Assembly (NCBI RefSeq): GCF_029543085.1
Contig: NZ_CP119967.1
Coordinates: 4,242,501 to 4,306,500 of the forward strand
Length of the DNA stretch: 64,000 bases
From: Pseudomonas sp. A34-9
GTDB lineage: Bacteria > Pseudomonadota > Gammaproteobacteria > Pseudomonadales > Pseudomonadaceae
Direction of reading: 5' to 3'
The first letter of the stretch is position 1. Every line of letters begins with the position of its first letter. A program made the translations under genes and the position numbers. Of this stretch, positions 7,939 through 17,263 are shown piece by piece. The notes beneath the pieces were generated by a model, which was not told the origin of the DNA, ran no database searches, and worked only from the letters and a program-made list of their open reading frames with translations.

Positions 7939-8616
7939 TCAGTGTGCCGCCAGCGCCTTGCGCGCCTGCGCCGCTTCGTTTTCCTGGCCCGCCTGCGACA
8001 GTTCATCGGCAGCCTTCAGCCAGCGTCCACGGTCGACCGCAGCCGGGATCTGCGACGGTTTCTGAATCAGCACGGCCCAGCCACCGGACTTTTCCAGGGC
8101 CGACTCAAAGGAACTGAAACTCATCAGTTCGCGGCGGTTCATCCCGGCACGCAGCAGCACCTTCTGTTTGTTGCGATCGTAACCGGAAAGGATCGCGTAA
8201 CGCGGCTCGGCCCAGAATGCCGCCCCCTCGCTGAAACGCACCATCACTGGATAGCCCGCCGCCACTTGGGTCAACAGCGCTGACAGGTTGCTGTCCAGCG
8301 GATAAACCACCATGCCGTATTCACGGGCAAGGTTCTGCAGGTTCTGCTGCAATTTGTCTTCGGCGCCCGGCAAGTGCAGCGGTTTTTCCAGAAGTCCCGG
8401 GGTAATCACGATGCCCTGCTGCGACAACAGGCTGGCCAGCACTTGCGGCCCACTCTGATTGGCTTCACCGCGATAGAACGTGCCGCTGAGCTCGACTCGC
8501 TCCGGCAGGCGCTTGACCTCTGGCGCGACACTGCCTGCACATCCGGCCAATATTGCCGCGCATCCCGCCACCAGCAGCGCCGCACGAATTCGAGAAAATA
8601 CCTGCACCATCATCAC
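7939..8616 (-). CDS. C39-like (papain-fold) lipoprotein with altered catalytic positions
   Basis: 225 residues. The N-terminus has two overlapping lipobox-like sequences (LVAGC19 and ILAGC26), so it is probably a membrane-anchored lipoprotein. The body resembles bacteriocin-processing-type C39 domains: NQSGPQVLASLLSQQG occupies the position of the usual QCGPAxLAxLL motif and RYAILSGYD that of the H-x-AVVxGYD motif. The expected nucleophile Cys is S55 and the expected His is R139, so it is probably not an active cysteine peptidase. The C-terminal 35 residues look like a TPR-type helical hairpin (AADELSQAGQENEAAQARKAL). The start has several adjacent candidates; the first ATG is given, preceded by AGAGAG. 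Confidence 0.75.
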   Translation of the reverse strand: MMMVQVFSRIRAALLVAGCAAILAGCAGSVAPEVKRLPERVELSGTFYRGEANQSGPQVLASLLSQQGIVITPGLLEKPLHLPGAEDKLQQNLQNLAREYGMVVYPLDSNLSALLTQVAAGYPVMVRFSEGAAFWAEPRYAILSGYDRNKQKVLLRAGMNRRELMSFSSFESALEKSGGWAVLIQKPSQIPAAVDRGRWLKAADELSQAGQENEAAQARKALAAH

Positions 8617-8843
8617 TCTCTGTTCAGACGCCGGTCATCGTGTTCCGGCAACGTTGCGATCATAGGGCCGCGCCGGTCTGCGGTATAGCTTTAAGCGGCA
8701 GACTCATCACTTGCATAGAGCAAACTGATTGGTCACCAACGACCTTTGGTCAATAGTCTGAAACACCCCATTGTCTAGACTGTCACTGAAACAGAGCGAA
8801 TTGAAAAAGCGTGCGCCCGATGCAGGGCGAAGAGGAGGCACTG

Positions 8844-9011
8844 ATGAGCCTGACCATGACCATTGTGATGTTGATTGCCGGGTGGCTAGCCGTGGCCGCG
8901 GCCATGTTGTGGGGCGTGTTGCGGATTTCGCGGCGTCACCATCACCCTATTCAGCCAACCTCGGTTGAGAAGCCTGATAAGCACCACGTACGTCACGCGA
9001 CTGCGCACTGA
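8844..9011 (+). CDS. Small single-span membrane protein, function unknown
   Basis: 55 residues, begins MSLTMTIVMLIAGWLAVAAAMLWGV, one clear transmembrane helix followed by a basic, His-rich cytoplasmic tail (RISRRHHH). The ATG at 8844 follows GAAGAGGAGG, a strong ribosome site, so this start is preferred to the in-frame one at 8811. It stands alone between a divergent lipoprotein gene and a REP doublet. Upstream, TTGGTCA occurs twice (8729 and 8746). No family recognised. Confidence 0.6.
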   Translation: MSLTMTIVMLIAGWLAVAAAMLWGVLRISRRHHHPIQPTSVEKPDKHHVRHATAH

Positions 9012-9028
9012 CATATTGCAAGAACCCG

Positions 9029-9101
9029 TGTAGGAGCTGCCGTAGGCTGCGATCTTTTGACCTTCAAGATCAAAAGATCGCAGCCTTCGGCAGCTCCTAC
9101 T
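9029..9101. repeat. REP doublet, family A
   Basis: Inverted pair of TGTAGGAGCTGCCGNAGGCTGCGATCTTTTGA arms with a short spacer; one of about eleven family-A elements in the window. Confidence 0.9.
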
Positions 9102-9109
9102 GAATCCAA

Positions 9110-9142
9110 CAAAAAGGCCCCCTGAATCAGGGGGCCTTTTTG
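9110..9142. terminator. Bidirectional terminator downstream of the TerC-like gene
   Basis: AAAAAGGCCCCCTGA-ATC... stem pairing with GGGGGCCTTTTT, symmetrical A and T runs, 12 bases from the terC-like stop. Confidence 0.9.
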
Positions 9143-9153
9143 CTTATCGAAGG

Positions 9154-9903
9154 TTACGCCTGCTCAGCCAACTTCTTCTGCTTCGCCCGACGCGACATCA
9201 TGTTCAGCACCTCAATCGCGGCCGAGAACGCCATCGCCGCATACACGTAACCTTTCGGTACGTGGGCGCCGAAGCCTTCAGCGATCAAGGTCATACCGAT
9301 CATGATCAGGAAGCCCAGGGCCAGCATCACCACCGTCGGGTTGTCGTTGATGAACTTGGCCAGCGGCTCAGCAGCGAACAGCATCACCAGCACCGACACC
9401 ACCACCGCGATGATCATGATCGGCAAGTGTTCGGTCATGCCGACGGCAGTAATGATGCTGTCGATCGAGAACACCATGTCGAGCATCAGGATCTGACCGA
9501 TAGCGGCGGCAAAACCCAGCGTCACCGTCGAGGTCGCCGACTTCGGATCTTCCGGCGCCGGGTCCATGCTGTGATGGATTTCAGTCGTGGCCTTCCAGAC
9601 CAGGAACAGACCACCAGCAATCAGGATCATGTCCTTCCAGGAGAACGCCTGGCCCAGAATCTCGATCACGGGTGCGGTCAACTGCACGATGAAGGCGATG
9701 GTGCTCAACAGTGCCAGACGCAGGATCAACGCCATGCCGATACCGATGCGGCGCGCTTTCTGCTGGTACTGCTTGGGCAATTTGTTGGTCAGGATCGAGA
9801 TAAAGATCAGGTTATCGATGCCAAGCACGATTTCCATCACCACCAATGTGGCCAAAGCAACCCAGGCGGTGGGGCTGGCGGCGAGCTGTAACAGATATTC
9901 CAT
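9154..9903 (-). CDS. TerC family integral membrane protein
   Basis: 249 residues with seven or so hydrophobic helices. The family signatures are [15 protein letters not shown] near residue 25 and [14 protein letters not shown] in the middle, each placing an acidic residue inside a helix. TerC proteins of the shorter YgdQ/YoaE kind are inner-membrane proteins linked to metal-ion (manganese) handling; the exact substrate is not determined here. The ATG at 9901-9903 gives [14 protein letters not shown]. Followed on the same strand upstream by a small lipoprotein gene, 29 bases away, so the two may share a transcript. Confidence 0.88.
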   Translation of the reverse strand: MEYLLQLAASPTAWVALATLVVMEIVLGIDNLIFISILTNKLPKQYQQKARRIGIGMALILRLALLSTIAFIVQLTAPVIEILGQAFSWKDMILIAGGLFLVWKATTEIHHSMDPAPEDPKSATSTVTLGFAAAIGQILMLDMVFSIDSIITAVGMTEHLPIMIIAVVVSVLVMLFAAEPLAKFINDNPTVVMLALGFLIMIGMTLIAEGFGAHVPKGYVYAAMAFSAAIEVLNMMSRRAKQKKLAEQA

Positions 9904-9932
9904 GGGTCAGTCCTGACTCTGTGTAAGACGAA

Positions 9933-10175
9933 TTAGATGGTCTTGGAGGAAGATTCGGATTTTTCCGCATCTTTTTCCGGTGTTTCTTTTTTCTCGATCA
10001 GCCCGCCAGTGGCATCGCTCAGCGCTTGCTCGGCGGCTTTGTGGGTGTCGTCGATCGCTTGCTTGGCGCTTTCAGCGGCTTTGCCCATCAGTTGCTGGGC
10101 GCTTTTCTCAGCCTGATCGCAACCGGCCAGAAGCAGTAAAGACGTAAACATCAGCGCAGGTATTGTGTATTTCAT
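9933..10175 (-). CDS. Small predicted lipoprotein, function unknown
   Basis: 80 residues. Signal sequence MKYTIPALMFTSLLLLAGC with lipobox LAGC; Asp follows the lipid-modified Cys, which would favour inner-membrane retention. The rest is Ala/Glu/Lys-rich and helical (AEKSAQQLMGKAAESAKQAID), with an acidic-basic tail ending SESSSKTI. The ATG at 10173-10175 follows GAAGGAAG; the longer in-frame reading lacks these features. Adjacent to the terC-like gene in the same orientation and divergent from nhaR. Confidence 0.75.
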   Translation of the reverse strand: MKYTIPALMFTSLLLLAGCDQAEKSAQQLMGKAAESAKQAIDDTHKAAEQALSDATGGLIEKKETPEKDAEKSESSSKTI

Positions 10176-10308
10176 GGGGCTTCCTTCGAATGAACAGACA
10201 GGGTCACAGACCGGCCGTCGATGGCTGGGCATTCTAGGGAGACAAACACTTCAGGAAAATTCGTATTTTTAGCGGCTATACTTCGGTTTTAACGAACTGA
10301 AGACGCTC

Positions 10309-11208
10309 ATGCTCAACTACCGCCAACTGCATTACTTCTGGGTCGTGGCGAAGACCGGCAGCATTGTTCGCGCGTGCGAGCAGCTGAACCTGACGCCACA
10401 GACCATCAGCGGGCAGATATCACTGCTCGAACAGACGTATGGCATCGAGTTATTCAGACGGGTCGGACGGCAACTCGAATTGACCGAAGCCGGGCGACAA
10501 GCCCTGCCCTACGCCGAGCAGATGTTCCAGCTCGGAGGCGAACTGGAACTGATGCTGCGCGCCCAGCCCAATGAACAGCAGATTCTGTTTCGCGTCGGCG
10601 TAGCGGACGTGGTGCCGAAATCCATCGTCTATCGCCTGATCGCACCGACCATGGAGCTGAACGAACCACTGCGCATCACCTGCCGCGAAGACAAACTGGA
10701 ACGCTTGCTCGCCGATCTGGCCATCCAGCGTCTGGACCTGGTGATCTCCGACAGCCCGATGCCCTCGCACCTCGACATCAAGGGCTACAGCCAGAAACTC
10801 GGCGAGTGCGGGATCAGTTTTTTCGCCACCGCTGAACTGGCGGCCAGATACGGTCAGGATTTCCCGCGCAGCCTGCACGGCGCACCGTTATTGATTCCCG
10901 GGGCGGAAACCGTGGTGCGCAGCCGCTTGCAGCGCTGGTTTGCCGAGCAGCAGATCCAGCCGCAAATCGTCGGCGAGTTCGATGACAGTGCCTTGATGCA
11001 GGCCTTCGGCCAATCCGGCAGCGGGATTTTTATCGGCCCGAGCGTGATTGCCGATGAAGTGAAGCGCCAGTACGGCGTCGAGTTGATTGGCCAGACCGAC
11101 GCGGTGACCGAGTCGTTCTACGCCATTTCGGTGGAACGCAAGGTCAAGCACCCCGGCATCGTTGCGATTACCGAAGGTGCCCGACGCGAGCTGTTTACTG
11201 CGTTATGA
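10309..11208 (+). CDS. nhaR: LysR-family transcriptional activator, NhaR type
   Basis: 299 residues. N-terminal winged helix-turn-helix (LNYRQLHYFWVVAKTGSIVRAC...LTPQTISGQ) and a C-terminal effector-binding domain carrying ISDSPMPSHLDIKGYS, LGECGISFF and VGEFDDSALMQAFG, closely resembling E. coli NhaR, which activates the Na+/H+ antiporter gene nhaA in response to sodium. No nhaA lies beside it here, so its target may be elsewhere. Its 3' end overlaps the convergent MFS gene by 6 bases. Confidence 0.85.
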   Translation: MLNYRQLHYFWVVAKTGSIVRACEQLNLTPQTISGQISLLEQTYGIELFRRVGRQLELTEAGRQALPYAEQMFQLGGELELMLRAQPNEQQILFRVGVADVVPKSIVYRLIAPTMELNEPLRITCREDKLERLLADLAIQRLDLVISDSPMPSHLDIKGYSQKLGECGISFFATAELAARYGQDFPRSLHGAPLLIPGAETVVRSRLQRWFAEQQIQPQIVGEFDDSALMQAFGQSGSGIFIGPSVIADEVKRQYGVELIGQTDAVTESFYAISVERKVKHPGIVAITEGARRELFTAL

Positions 11209-12366
11209 GGCCTCGGCGCACATCTCGCGCGGCTTGAGCGTCATCAGCACCATGGCGAGGAACACCGAGAGCAAGATGAATCCGGCGGCGGCAAAGCCGA
11301 GGAAGCCCAGGCCCGCGCTGTCGATGACCCGGCCACCGACCATGGCGCCCAGGCCAATCCCCAGATTGGCCCCGGCGATGTTCAACGACGCGGCAAAGGC
11401 CGGCGCCTCTGGCGCGGCTTTCATCAGGCGCACATGGCTGACCAGGAACAACGCAGCCTGGGTAATGCCCCAGATCCCCATGGCCACCGCCAGCCCCAGC
11501 GGCGAGTGAATGTTCGGCACCAGCGAGACCATGCCGGCAATCATGAACGCACAGAACAACACCGACGCCCCCAGCGGATGCCGGTCCACGGCACGACCGC
11601 CCAGCGAGTTGCCAATCAGCCCGACCGCACCGAAGGCCATCAGGCACCAACCGACCACGGTGCCGTTGAACCCGGCGAGGCGCTCAAGAATGTCGGCCAG
11701 ATAGGTGTAAGCGGTAAACATGCCGCTGAACACCAGAATCGACAGCACGATATGGCCGATCATCAACGGGCTGCGCAGGATCTTGAACTGCGAACGGAAG
11801 CTGACCTGATGCTGGTGCAGGCTGGTTTTCGGCAGGTAAACAAACAGCAGCAAGGCCTTGGCAAAGGCGATTACCGCCAGAATACCGAAGGCACTGCGCC
11901 AGCCGAAGGCATCGGAAATCAGTGTGCCGACCGGGATGCCGAACACCGTGGCACAAACAATGCCGAAGCCGATCTTGGCGATCGCGCGACCGGCGAAATC
12001 CGGGCCGACGATGTCCACTGCGGTTTCACTGGCCAAGGCCCAGAACACCGGCAGACCGAGCGCCGGGATCAACCGGGCAATCGCCATCACCCAGATGTTC
12101 GGCGCCAGCGCCGCCACGGTATTGGCCAGGCCGAACATGATCAGGATGCTGATAAACAGTTTGCGTCGTTCGAAACGGGCGAAATATGCGGTCAAGAAAG
12201 GCCCGAACATGGCCACGGTAAAAGCGAATAGAGTCACCAGCAACCCGGCCTGCGGAATGGTGACTTCAAGGTCTCGGGCAATCGCCGGCAACAGGCCGAC
12301 GATGACGAATTCCGTGGTCAGCACCGTGAAACCGGCGGCGGACAACAGAAGAATGGGCAACAGCAT
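11203..12366 (-). CDS. MFS transporter, drug:H+ antiporter-1 family
   Basis: 387 residues with twelve predicted membrane helices. The N-terminus MLLPILLLSAAGFTVLTTEF and motif A-like YFARFERRKLF place it in the DHA1 efflux group related to AraJ/SotB/NepI. The ATG at 12364-12366 follows TGGAGTTGCGC; the in-frame upstream extension (37 residues) lacks a ribosome site and is not hydrophobic. Substrate unknown. Convergent with nhaR. The 335-base gap upstream to sstT holds no gene that I can see. Confidence 0.87.
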   Translation of the reverse strand: MLLPILLLSAAGFTVLTTEFVIVGLLPAIARDLEVTIPQAGLLVTLFAFTVAMFGPFLTAYFARFERRKLFISILIMFGLANTVAALAPNIWVMAIARLIPALGLPVFWALASETAVDIVGPDFAGRAIAKIGFGIVCATVFGIPVGTLISDAFGWRSAFGILAVIAFAKALLLFVYLPKTSLHQHQVSFRSQFKILRSPLMIGHIVLSILVFSGMFTAYTYLADILERLAGFNGTVVGWCLMAFGAVGLIGNSLGGRAVDRHPLGASVLFCAFMIAGMVSLVPNIHSPLGLAVAMGIWGITQAALFLVSHVRLMKAAPEAPAFAASLNIAGANLGIGLGAMVGGRVIDSAGLGFLGFAAAGFILLSVFLAMVLMTLKPREMCAEAS

Positions 12367-12701
12367 GCGCAACTCCAGCAAAACGACGACACCAGCGTTG
12401 ACCCGAAGGCCCGCTGGCGAAATTTGAAAACAAGGATGCGCAATCTTAACAGAGTGTGTCCGGGCTGACTTGCACAAACCTGCCGACTTCCTTGCCTGAT
12501 CCGGTGGCAGATCGTCACAGGCCTGAAGGATAAGGCCTACGCTGTGATAAAGTCCGCGCCCTTAAAAACGTACAGCCTGTTCAACGACCTGTTTATGGGC
12601 GTTGATTTCGCAGCAACTTTCGGTGCGTGATGGTGGTCTGCCCCCGACTGTCCACCGCCTTCACGCCACCTCGCACCCTATAAAAAATCAGAGATGCCGT
12701 C

Positions 12702-13931
12702 ATGACTGCTTCATCCCCTTCTCTATTGCAACGCCTGAAGAACCTGAGCCTGGTCACCCAGATCCTCATCGGCCTGATTGCCGGTATCGCCTTGGCGTCG
12801 TTTGCCCCGCAAGTGGCAAAAGACACCGCGTTCATCGGCAAAGTGTTTGTATCGGCGTTGAAAGCCGTGGCCCCGATTCTGGTATTCGTGCTGGTAATGG
12901 CGTCGATTGCCAACCATAAACATGGCCAGGAAACCCATATCCGGCCAATTCTGTTCCTTTATTTGCTCGGTACGTTTGCCGCGGCAGCAGTGGCCGTGGT
13001 TGCCAGCATGGCGTTCCCGTCGCATCTGGTGCTGTCCACCGAAAATGTCGCGGTAACGGCGCCGGGCGGCATTGGTGAGGTCTTGCAAAGTTTGCTGCTG
13101 AGCGTGGTCGATAACCCGGTGAAGGCGCTGATCGAAGCCAACTTCATCGGCATTCTGGCCTGGGCAATCGGCATGGGTATCGCGATTCGCCATGCCGGCG
13201 ACACCACCCGCGAAGTGCTGGGTGATCTGTCCAACGGCGTGACCCTGATCGTGCGCGTGGTGATTCGTTTTGCCCCGCTGGGCATTTTCGGACTGGTCGC
13301 CTCGACGCTGGCCACGTCCGGCTTCGGCGCATTGATCGGTTATGCGCACCTGCTGGCCGTGCTGCTCGGCTGCATGCTGTTCGTGGCGCTGGTGATGAAC
13401 CCGCTGATCGTGTTCTGGAAACTGCGTCGCAATCCGTATCCGCTGACCCTCAAGTGTCTGCGTGAGAGCGGTATCACGGCATTTTTCACCCGCAGCTCGG
13501 CGGCCAATATTCCGGTCAATCTGGAATTGAGCAAGCGTCTGGGCCTGCATGAAGACACCTATTCGGTGTCGATCCCGCTGGGCGCGACCATCAACATGGC
13601 GGGCGCAGCCATCACCATCACTGTGCTGACCCTGGCGGCGGTGCATACGCTGGGCATTGCCGTGGACATTCCGACGGCGATCCTGCTCAGCGTTGTCGCC
13701 GCCATTTGCGCCTGTGGCGCTTCGGGTGTGGCCGGTGGTTCGTTACTGTTGATTCCGCTGGCGTGCAGCCTGTTCGGTATTCCGAGCGAGATTGCCATGC
13801 AGGTGGTGGCGGTTGGTTTCATCATTGGCGTGTTGCAGGATTCCGCCGAAACCGCGCTGAACTCGTCGACTGACGTGCTGTTCACCGCTGCGGCTTGCCT
13901 GGGTGAAGAAGCCAAAGCCCAACGCGCCTGA
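12702..13931 (+). CDS. sstT: Serine/threonine:Na+ symporter SstT
   Basis: 409 residues, dicarboxylate/amino acid:cation symporter family, about eight membrane helices plus re-entrant loops. Hallmark segments are [17 protein letters not shown] (serine-rich hairpin), [19 protein letters not shown] (the sodium-binding NMxG motif) and the [21 protein letters not shown] hairpin. Imports L-serine and L-threonine with sodium. The start ATG at 12702 follows CAGAGATGC. Ends just before a family-A REP doublet and a shared terminator. Confidence 0.95.
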   Translation: MTASSPSLLQRLKNLSLVTQILIGLIAGIALASFAPQVAKDTAFIGKVFVSALKAVAPILVFVLVMASIANHKHGQETHIRPILFLYLLGTFAAAAVAVVASMAFPSHLVLSTENVAVTAPGGIGEVLQSLLLSVVDNPVKALIEANFIGILAWAIGMGIAIRHAGDTTREVLGDLSNGVTLIVRVVIRFAPLGIFGLVASTLATSGFGALIGYAHLLAVLLGCMLFVALVMNPLIVFWKLRRNPYPLTLKCLRESGITAFFTRSSAANIPVNLELSKRLGLHEDTYSVSIPLGATINMAGAAITITVLTLAAVHTLGIAVDIPTAILLSVVAAICACGASGVAGGSLLLIPLACSLFGIPSEIAMQVVAVGFIIGVLQDSAETALNSSTDVLFTAAACLGEEAKAQRA

Positions 13932-14014
13932 AGATCAAAAGATCGCAGCCTTCGGCAGCTCCTACCTTTGGAATGCGTTTCCTGTAGGAGCTGCCGCAGG
14001 CTACGATCTTTTGC
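13931..14014. repeat. REP doublet, family A (tail-to-tail order)
   Basis: Two arms in the opposite relative order to most others: GATCAAAAGATCGCAG...CTCCTAC first, then TGTAGGAGCTGCCGCAGGCTACGATCTTTTG. It begins at the sstT stop codon. Confidence 0.9.
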
Positions 14015-14023
14015 TTCAGCCAA

Positions 14024-14059
14024 TAAAAAGCCCGCCAAGGCGCAAACCTTGGCGGGCTT
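14024..14059. terminator. Bidirectional terminator between sstT and the DUF1993 gene
   Basis: 12-bp perfect stem AGCCCGCCAAGG/CCTTGGCGGGCT with a 6-base loop, flanked by A and T runs, between convergent genes. Confidence 0.92.
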
Positions 14060-14076
14060 TTGTGTATCTGGGTGTT

Positions 14077-14586
14077 TTAGAACGCGCCCATGTAATCGCG
14101 CTTACCCACTTCAACACCGTTATGACGCAGCAGCGCATAGGTGGTGGTGACGTGGAAGAAGAACTGCGGCAAACCGTAAGTCAGCAAATAAGCCTGACCG
14201 CTGAAGCGCTTCTCTTTCGGCGTGCCCGGACGGGTGACGATTTCGATGCCTTCCTTGCCATCGATCTGCTCTGGCTTGATCTCGCCGATGTAGGCCAGGA
14301 CCTTGGCAATCAGGGCCTGCAGCTCGGCGAAGGTGGTTTCGGTATCGTCGTACTTAGGCACTTCGACTTCAGCCAGACGCGAGGAAACGCCTTTGGCGAA
14401 GTCGACGGCGATCTGTACCTGACGGGTCAGCGGGAACATGTCCGGGTACAGACGGGCCTGCAGGAAAGCGTTCGGGTCGATGTTTTTCTCGCTGGCGTGG
14501 GCTTCAGCCTTTTTCAGCACATCGCTCAGGGCGTTGAGCATTTGTTGAAAAACCGGGACGGATGCAGCGTACAGGGAAATAGTCAT
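14077..14586 (-). CDS. DUF1993 domain protein
   Basis: 169 residues beginning MTISLYAASVPVFQQMLNALSDVLKKAE. The DUF1993 family are DinB-like four-helix-bundle proteins of unknown role; typical segments here are FPLTRQVQIAVDFAKG, DTETTFAELQALIAKV and PQFFFHVTTTYALLRHNGVEVGKRDY. Cytoplasmic, no signal peptide. Single gene, convergent with sstT. Confidence 0.88.
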   Translation of the reverse strand: MTISLYAASVPVFQQMLNALSDVLKKAEAHASEKNIDPNAFLQARLYPDMFPLTRQVQIAVDFAKGVSSRLAEVEVPKYDDTETTFAELQALIAKVLAYIGEIKPEQIDGKEGIEIVTRPGTPKEKRFSGQAYLLTYGLPQFFFHVTTTYALLRHNGVEVGKRDYMGAF

Positions 14587-14711
14587 GGCACTCTCGAAGG
14601 GTGGCTGGATGGAACAAGGAGGCGATTATAGCCATGCTTGATGACCACACGGCTTGCCTTTTGTTTGGCAAGGATTAGGCTAGGCGCCTTCGACTGCAGA
14701 GGGAACGCGCG

Positions 14712-15359
14712 ATGACCATAGAACCAGAATCCACCTTCGACGAGCCACGGCTCAATGCCACGGAAATTCGTATCCTAGGCTCGTTGATCGAGAAACAGGC
14801 CACCAGTCCGGAAACCTATCCGCTGACCCTGAATGCACTGGTCACGGCGTGCAATCAGAAAACCAGCCGCGAACCGGTGATGAACCTGACGCCGGGCCAG
14901 GTCGGCCAGAGCCTGCGCGCACTGGAAGGTCGCGGTTTCGCCAAACTGGTGATGGGCAGTCGTGCGGACCGCTGGGAGCACAAGGTCGACAAGGCGCTGG
15001 AACTGGTGCCGGCGCAAGTGATTCTGAGCGGATTGATGTTTCTGCGCGGCCCGCAAACCGTCAATGAACTGCTGACCCGCAGTGGGCGCATGCATGAATT
15101 TGAAGACACCGAGCAGGTGGTGCATCAGCTTGAGCGTTTGATTGCGCGGGGGTTGGCGGTACTGATTCCACGTCAGGCCGGGCAGCGCGAAGATCGTTAT
15201 ACCCATGCACTGGGTGATCCGGCGGATATCGAGGCAATCATGGCGGCGCGGCAGAATTCGCAGGATCGCGGTGCAGGCAGTGGCGTTTCGGTTGAGCGTA
15301 TCGAAGAGCTGGAAGCGCGGATTGCCGCGCTGGAAGAACGCCTGGCGCGCCTCGAATAA
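14712..15359 (+). CDS. YceH family (DUF480) protein
   Basis: 215 residues, two winged-helix-like domains in the YceH family ([24 protein letters not shown] [23 protein letters not shown], then [16 protein letters not shown]), and a C-terminal coiled coil ([20 protein letters not shown]). Members are conserved in gamma-proteobacteria with no firmly assigned biochemical role. The ATG at 14712 follows AGAGGGAACG. The C-terminus abuts a REP doublet. Confidence 0.92.
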   Translation: MTIEPESTFDEPRLNATEIRILGSLIEKQATSPETYPLTLNALVTACNQKTSREPVMNLTPGQVGQSLRALEGRGFAKLVMGSRADRWEHKVDKALELVPAQVILSGLMFLRGPQTVNELLTRSGRMHEFEDTEQVVHQLERLIARGLAVLIPRQAGQREDRYTHALGDPADIEAIMAARQNSQDRGAGSGVSVERIEELEARIAALEERLARLE

Positions 15360-15373
15360 TCCCGACAAATACA

Positions 15374-15463
15374 TTGTAGGAGTGAGCCTGCTCGCGATAG
15401 CGGATTGTCATCCAAATCTGATGTGCCTGACACACCGCTATCGCGAGCAGGCTCACTCCTACA
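15374..15463. repeat. REP doublet, family B (TGTAGGAGTGAGCCTGCTCGCGATAGCGG)
   Basis: Inverted arms facing each other between yceH and the convergent cupin gene. Confidence 0.9.
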
Positions 15464-15476
15464 AGGGATCTGCGTT

Positions 15477-15995
15477 TTACTCGCCTTCCCAGTAATCAAC
15501 GCCATCCGCCTGCCGTGCCACGGCAACGAAGCCCGAGGCATTGCCCTCGGCATCAACCGTGAAGTTATCCATCACCGCGTATTTGTTCGAATCCGGGTAT
15601 TCGCAAATTTCCGGCTGCTGCTGAGTACTCACCGCCAGATAGCGCAGTTCGGCCTGGCTGGTATTGATGATCTGATGCGCCTTCTCCGGGCCGCCCGGCG
15701 GGCAAGCGATCACGTCGCCTTCGCGGATCGGGAAACGCTCGGCGCCCAGACGTACTTCGCCCTCCCCGGCTACCACGTAGAACATCTCTTCATTGACCCG
15801 ATGGCTGTGAAACGGACTGCCGCGCATGCCCGGTGGCAAGGCGTACAGGCGATAGCCGAGCTTCTGCGAACCCAGCTGCTGACCCACCCGCGCCATGCGC
15901 TGCTGATAACGCCCGGCAGTTTCGCCTTCCGGGGCCAGGGCATCGGGCAGGGGTTCGAGTTCGACCCGATGCAGGTTGAGGATGGGTGGGTGCAT
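15477..15995 (-). CDS. Cupin domain protein
   Basis: 172 residues from the ATG at 15993-15995 (MHPPILNLHRVEL), which has GAGGTCTCC before it. The cupin core is visible: metal-binding motif 1 as GSPFHSHRVNEEMFYVVAGEGEV and motif 2 around GDVIACPPGGPEKAHQIINTS. Single-domain cytoplasmic cupins of this kind bind a divalent metal and may be isomerases, oxygenases or sensors; the substrate cannot be read from the sequence. A longer in-frame start at 16028 was rejected. Confidence 0.85.
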   Translation of the reverse strand: MHPPILNLHRVELEPLPDALAPEGETAGRYQQRMARVGQQLGSQKLGYRLYALPPGMRGSPFHSHRVNEEMFYVVAGEGEVRLGAERFPIREGDVIACPPGGPEKAHQIINTSQAELRYLAVSTQQQPEICEYPDSNKYAVMDNFTVDAEGNASGFVAVARQADGVDYWEGE

Positions 15996-16090
15996 GGAGA
16001 CCTCGGTCACGGTTTTTGTGGTGGGCAAGTCTGTGCTTGCTGGGGAAAGGCAGTATAGGCAAGGTTCTGGTCTGAATCCGTTGTGAGGCC

Positions 16091-16158
16091 ATCGCGAGCA
16101 GGCTCACTCCTACAGGGTGAACGCATTCCAACTGTAGGAGTGAGCCTGCTCACGATGG
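16091..16158. repeat. REP doublet, family B
   Basis: GCGAGCAGGCTCACTCCTACA followed by its reverse complement after a short spacer, between the cupin and shikimate dehydrogenase genes. Confidence 0.88.
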
Positions 16159-16188
16159 GGCCGGTAAGGCCCCTACACAACTTACTGA

Positions 16189-17007
16189 TCAGCTGCGGGC
16201 AAACGCCACCGCCGCCGCAAACTGCGCCTCATTCGGCCGCACGCCGGTATACAGCACAAACTGCTCCAGCGCCTGAATGGCAATCACCTCAAGCCCGGTA
16301 ATCACCCGCTTGCCCTCAGCCCGGCCAAGCACGATCAACGGCGTCTCCGACGGAATCGCCACCACATCAAACACCGTTTCGGCAGCCTTGATCACCTCAG
16401 GCGTAAACGCCAACTGCCCCGCTTCCGGCCCGCCGTCCATGCCCACCGGCGTCACGTTGATCAGCATCTGCGGGCGCTCATCACCCAGCTCAGCCTGCCA
16501 GCGATAACCCAACGAATTCGCCAGCGCACGCCCGGCGCGCTCGTTGCGGGCGACGATCAGACCGTTTTTGTAGCCGCCATCACGCAAGGCACTCGCCACC
16601 GCTTTGGCCATGCCCCCGCTGCCACGTAGGGCGAAGGTCGATGCCTTGGGCACCGCGTGGGTTTTCAGCAACTGCTCAATGGCAATGTAATCGGTGTTGT
16701 ACGCCTTGAGATGGCCGTTGGTGTTGACGATGGTATTGATCGACTGGATCGCCGCTGCCGACGCATCCAGCTCATCGACCAGCGCAATGCACGCTTCCTT
16801 GAACGGCATCGACACACCACAACCGCGGATGCCCAAGGCACGAATCCCGCCGACTGCGCCGGTCAGGTCTTGGCTGCTGAACGCCTTGTAATAGAAGTTC
16901 AGGCCCAATTGCTCATACAAATGGTTATGAAAACGCAGACCGAAATTCCCCGGGCGTCCCGACAGGGACATGCACAGCTGGGTGTCTTTGTTTGGGTTCA
17001 TCTGCAT
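16189..17007 (-). CDS. Shikimate dehydrogenase family protein (AroE paralogue)
   Basis: 272 residues. S14 and S16 (MSLSGRPGN) and the catalytic pair K70 (VSMPFKE) and D106 (NTDY) of the shikimate dehydrogenase fold are present, as is the dinucleotide loop LRGSGGMAKAV. The usual GxPIxHSxSP opening is replaced by SLSGRPGNFGLRFHN, which marks a divergent paralogue rather than the housekeeping AroE; it might act on quinate or another shikimate-like acid. The ATG at 17005-17007 follows AAGGAGAAG. Single gene. Confidence 0.82.
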   Translation of the reverse strand: MQMNPNKDTQLCMSLSGRPGNFGLRFHNHLYEQLGLNFYYKAFSSQDLTGAVGGIRALGIRGCGVSMPFKEACIALVDELDASAAAIQSINTIVNTNGHLKAYNTDYIAIEQLLKTHAVPKASTFALRGSGGMAKAVASALRDGGYKNGLIVARNERAGRALANSLGYRWQAELGDERPQMLINVTPVGMDGGPEAGQLAFTPEVIKAAETVFDVVAIPSETPLIVLGRAEGKRVITGLEVIAIQALEQFVLYTGVRPNEAQFAAAVAFARS

Positions 17008-17140
17008 GAAACTTCTCCTTCAAACGCACTTTCGGATGGACGGGATTAGCCAGCCCATCGGGTTCTGAACGATCATAGAGGCCTGTTTTAAACGTGCTGC
17101 GCGGGCCTCGCGCGGCCCGGTAAAGAAGCCGGTACAGACC

Positions 17141-17155
17141 TTACACAAAATTTAC
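17141..17155. promoter_or_regulatory. TTAC direct repeat with 11-bp period, possible response-regulator site
   Basis: TTACACAAAATTTAC: two TTAC half-sites start 11 bases apart, the helical-phase spacing used by OmpR-family regulators. It is 110 bases upstream of the secreted Pro/Tyr-rich gene. Speculative. Confidence 0.25.
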
Positions 17156-17263
17156 CCAGCGGCTGTGCTGATTTTCCGAATTTCGCTGTCTTAGAAGTAT
17201 CCCCGCGACAACTGTGGGCCTGGTGCAGGCCCTGCCGCCGGGTCGAAGAACCGAGGATTTATC

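Noticed and set aside
8729..8752. TTGGTCA direct repeat upstream of the small membrane protein as an operator
   Set aside because: Two 7-base copies with 17-base offset are not in helical phase and match no regulator I know; too weak to list.
9029..9101. Inverted repeats as ends of an insertion sequence
   Set aside because: The arms are REP sequences with spacers of only a few to tens of bases, and no transposase is present anywhere in the window.
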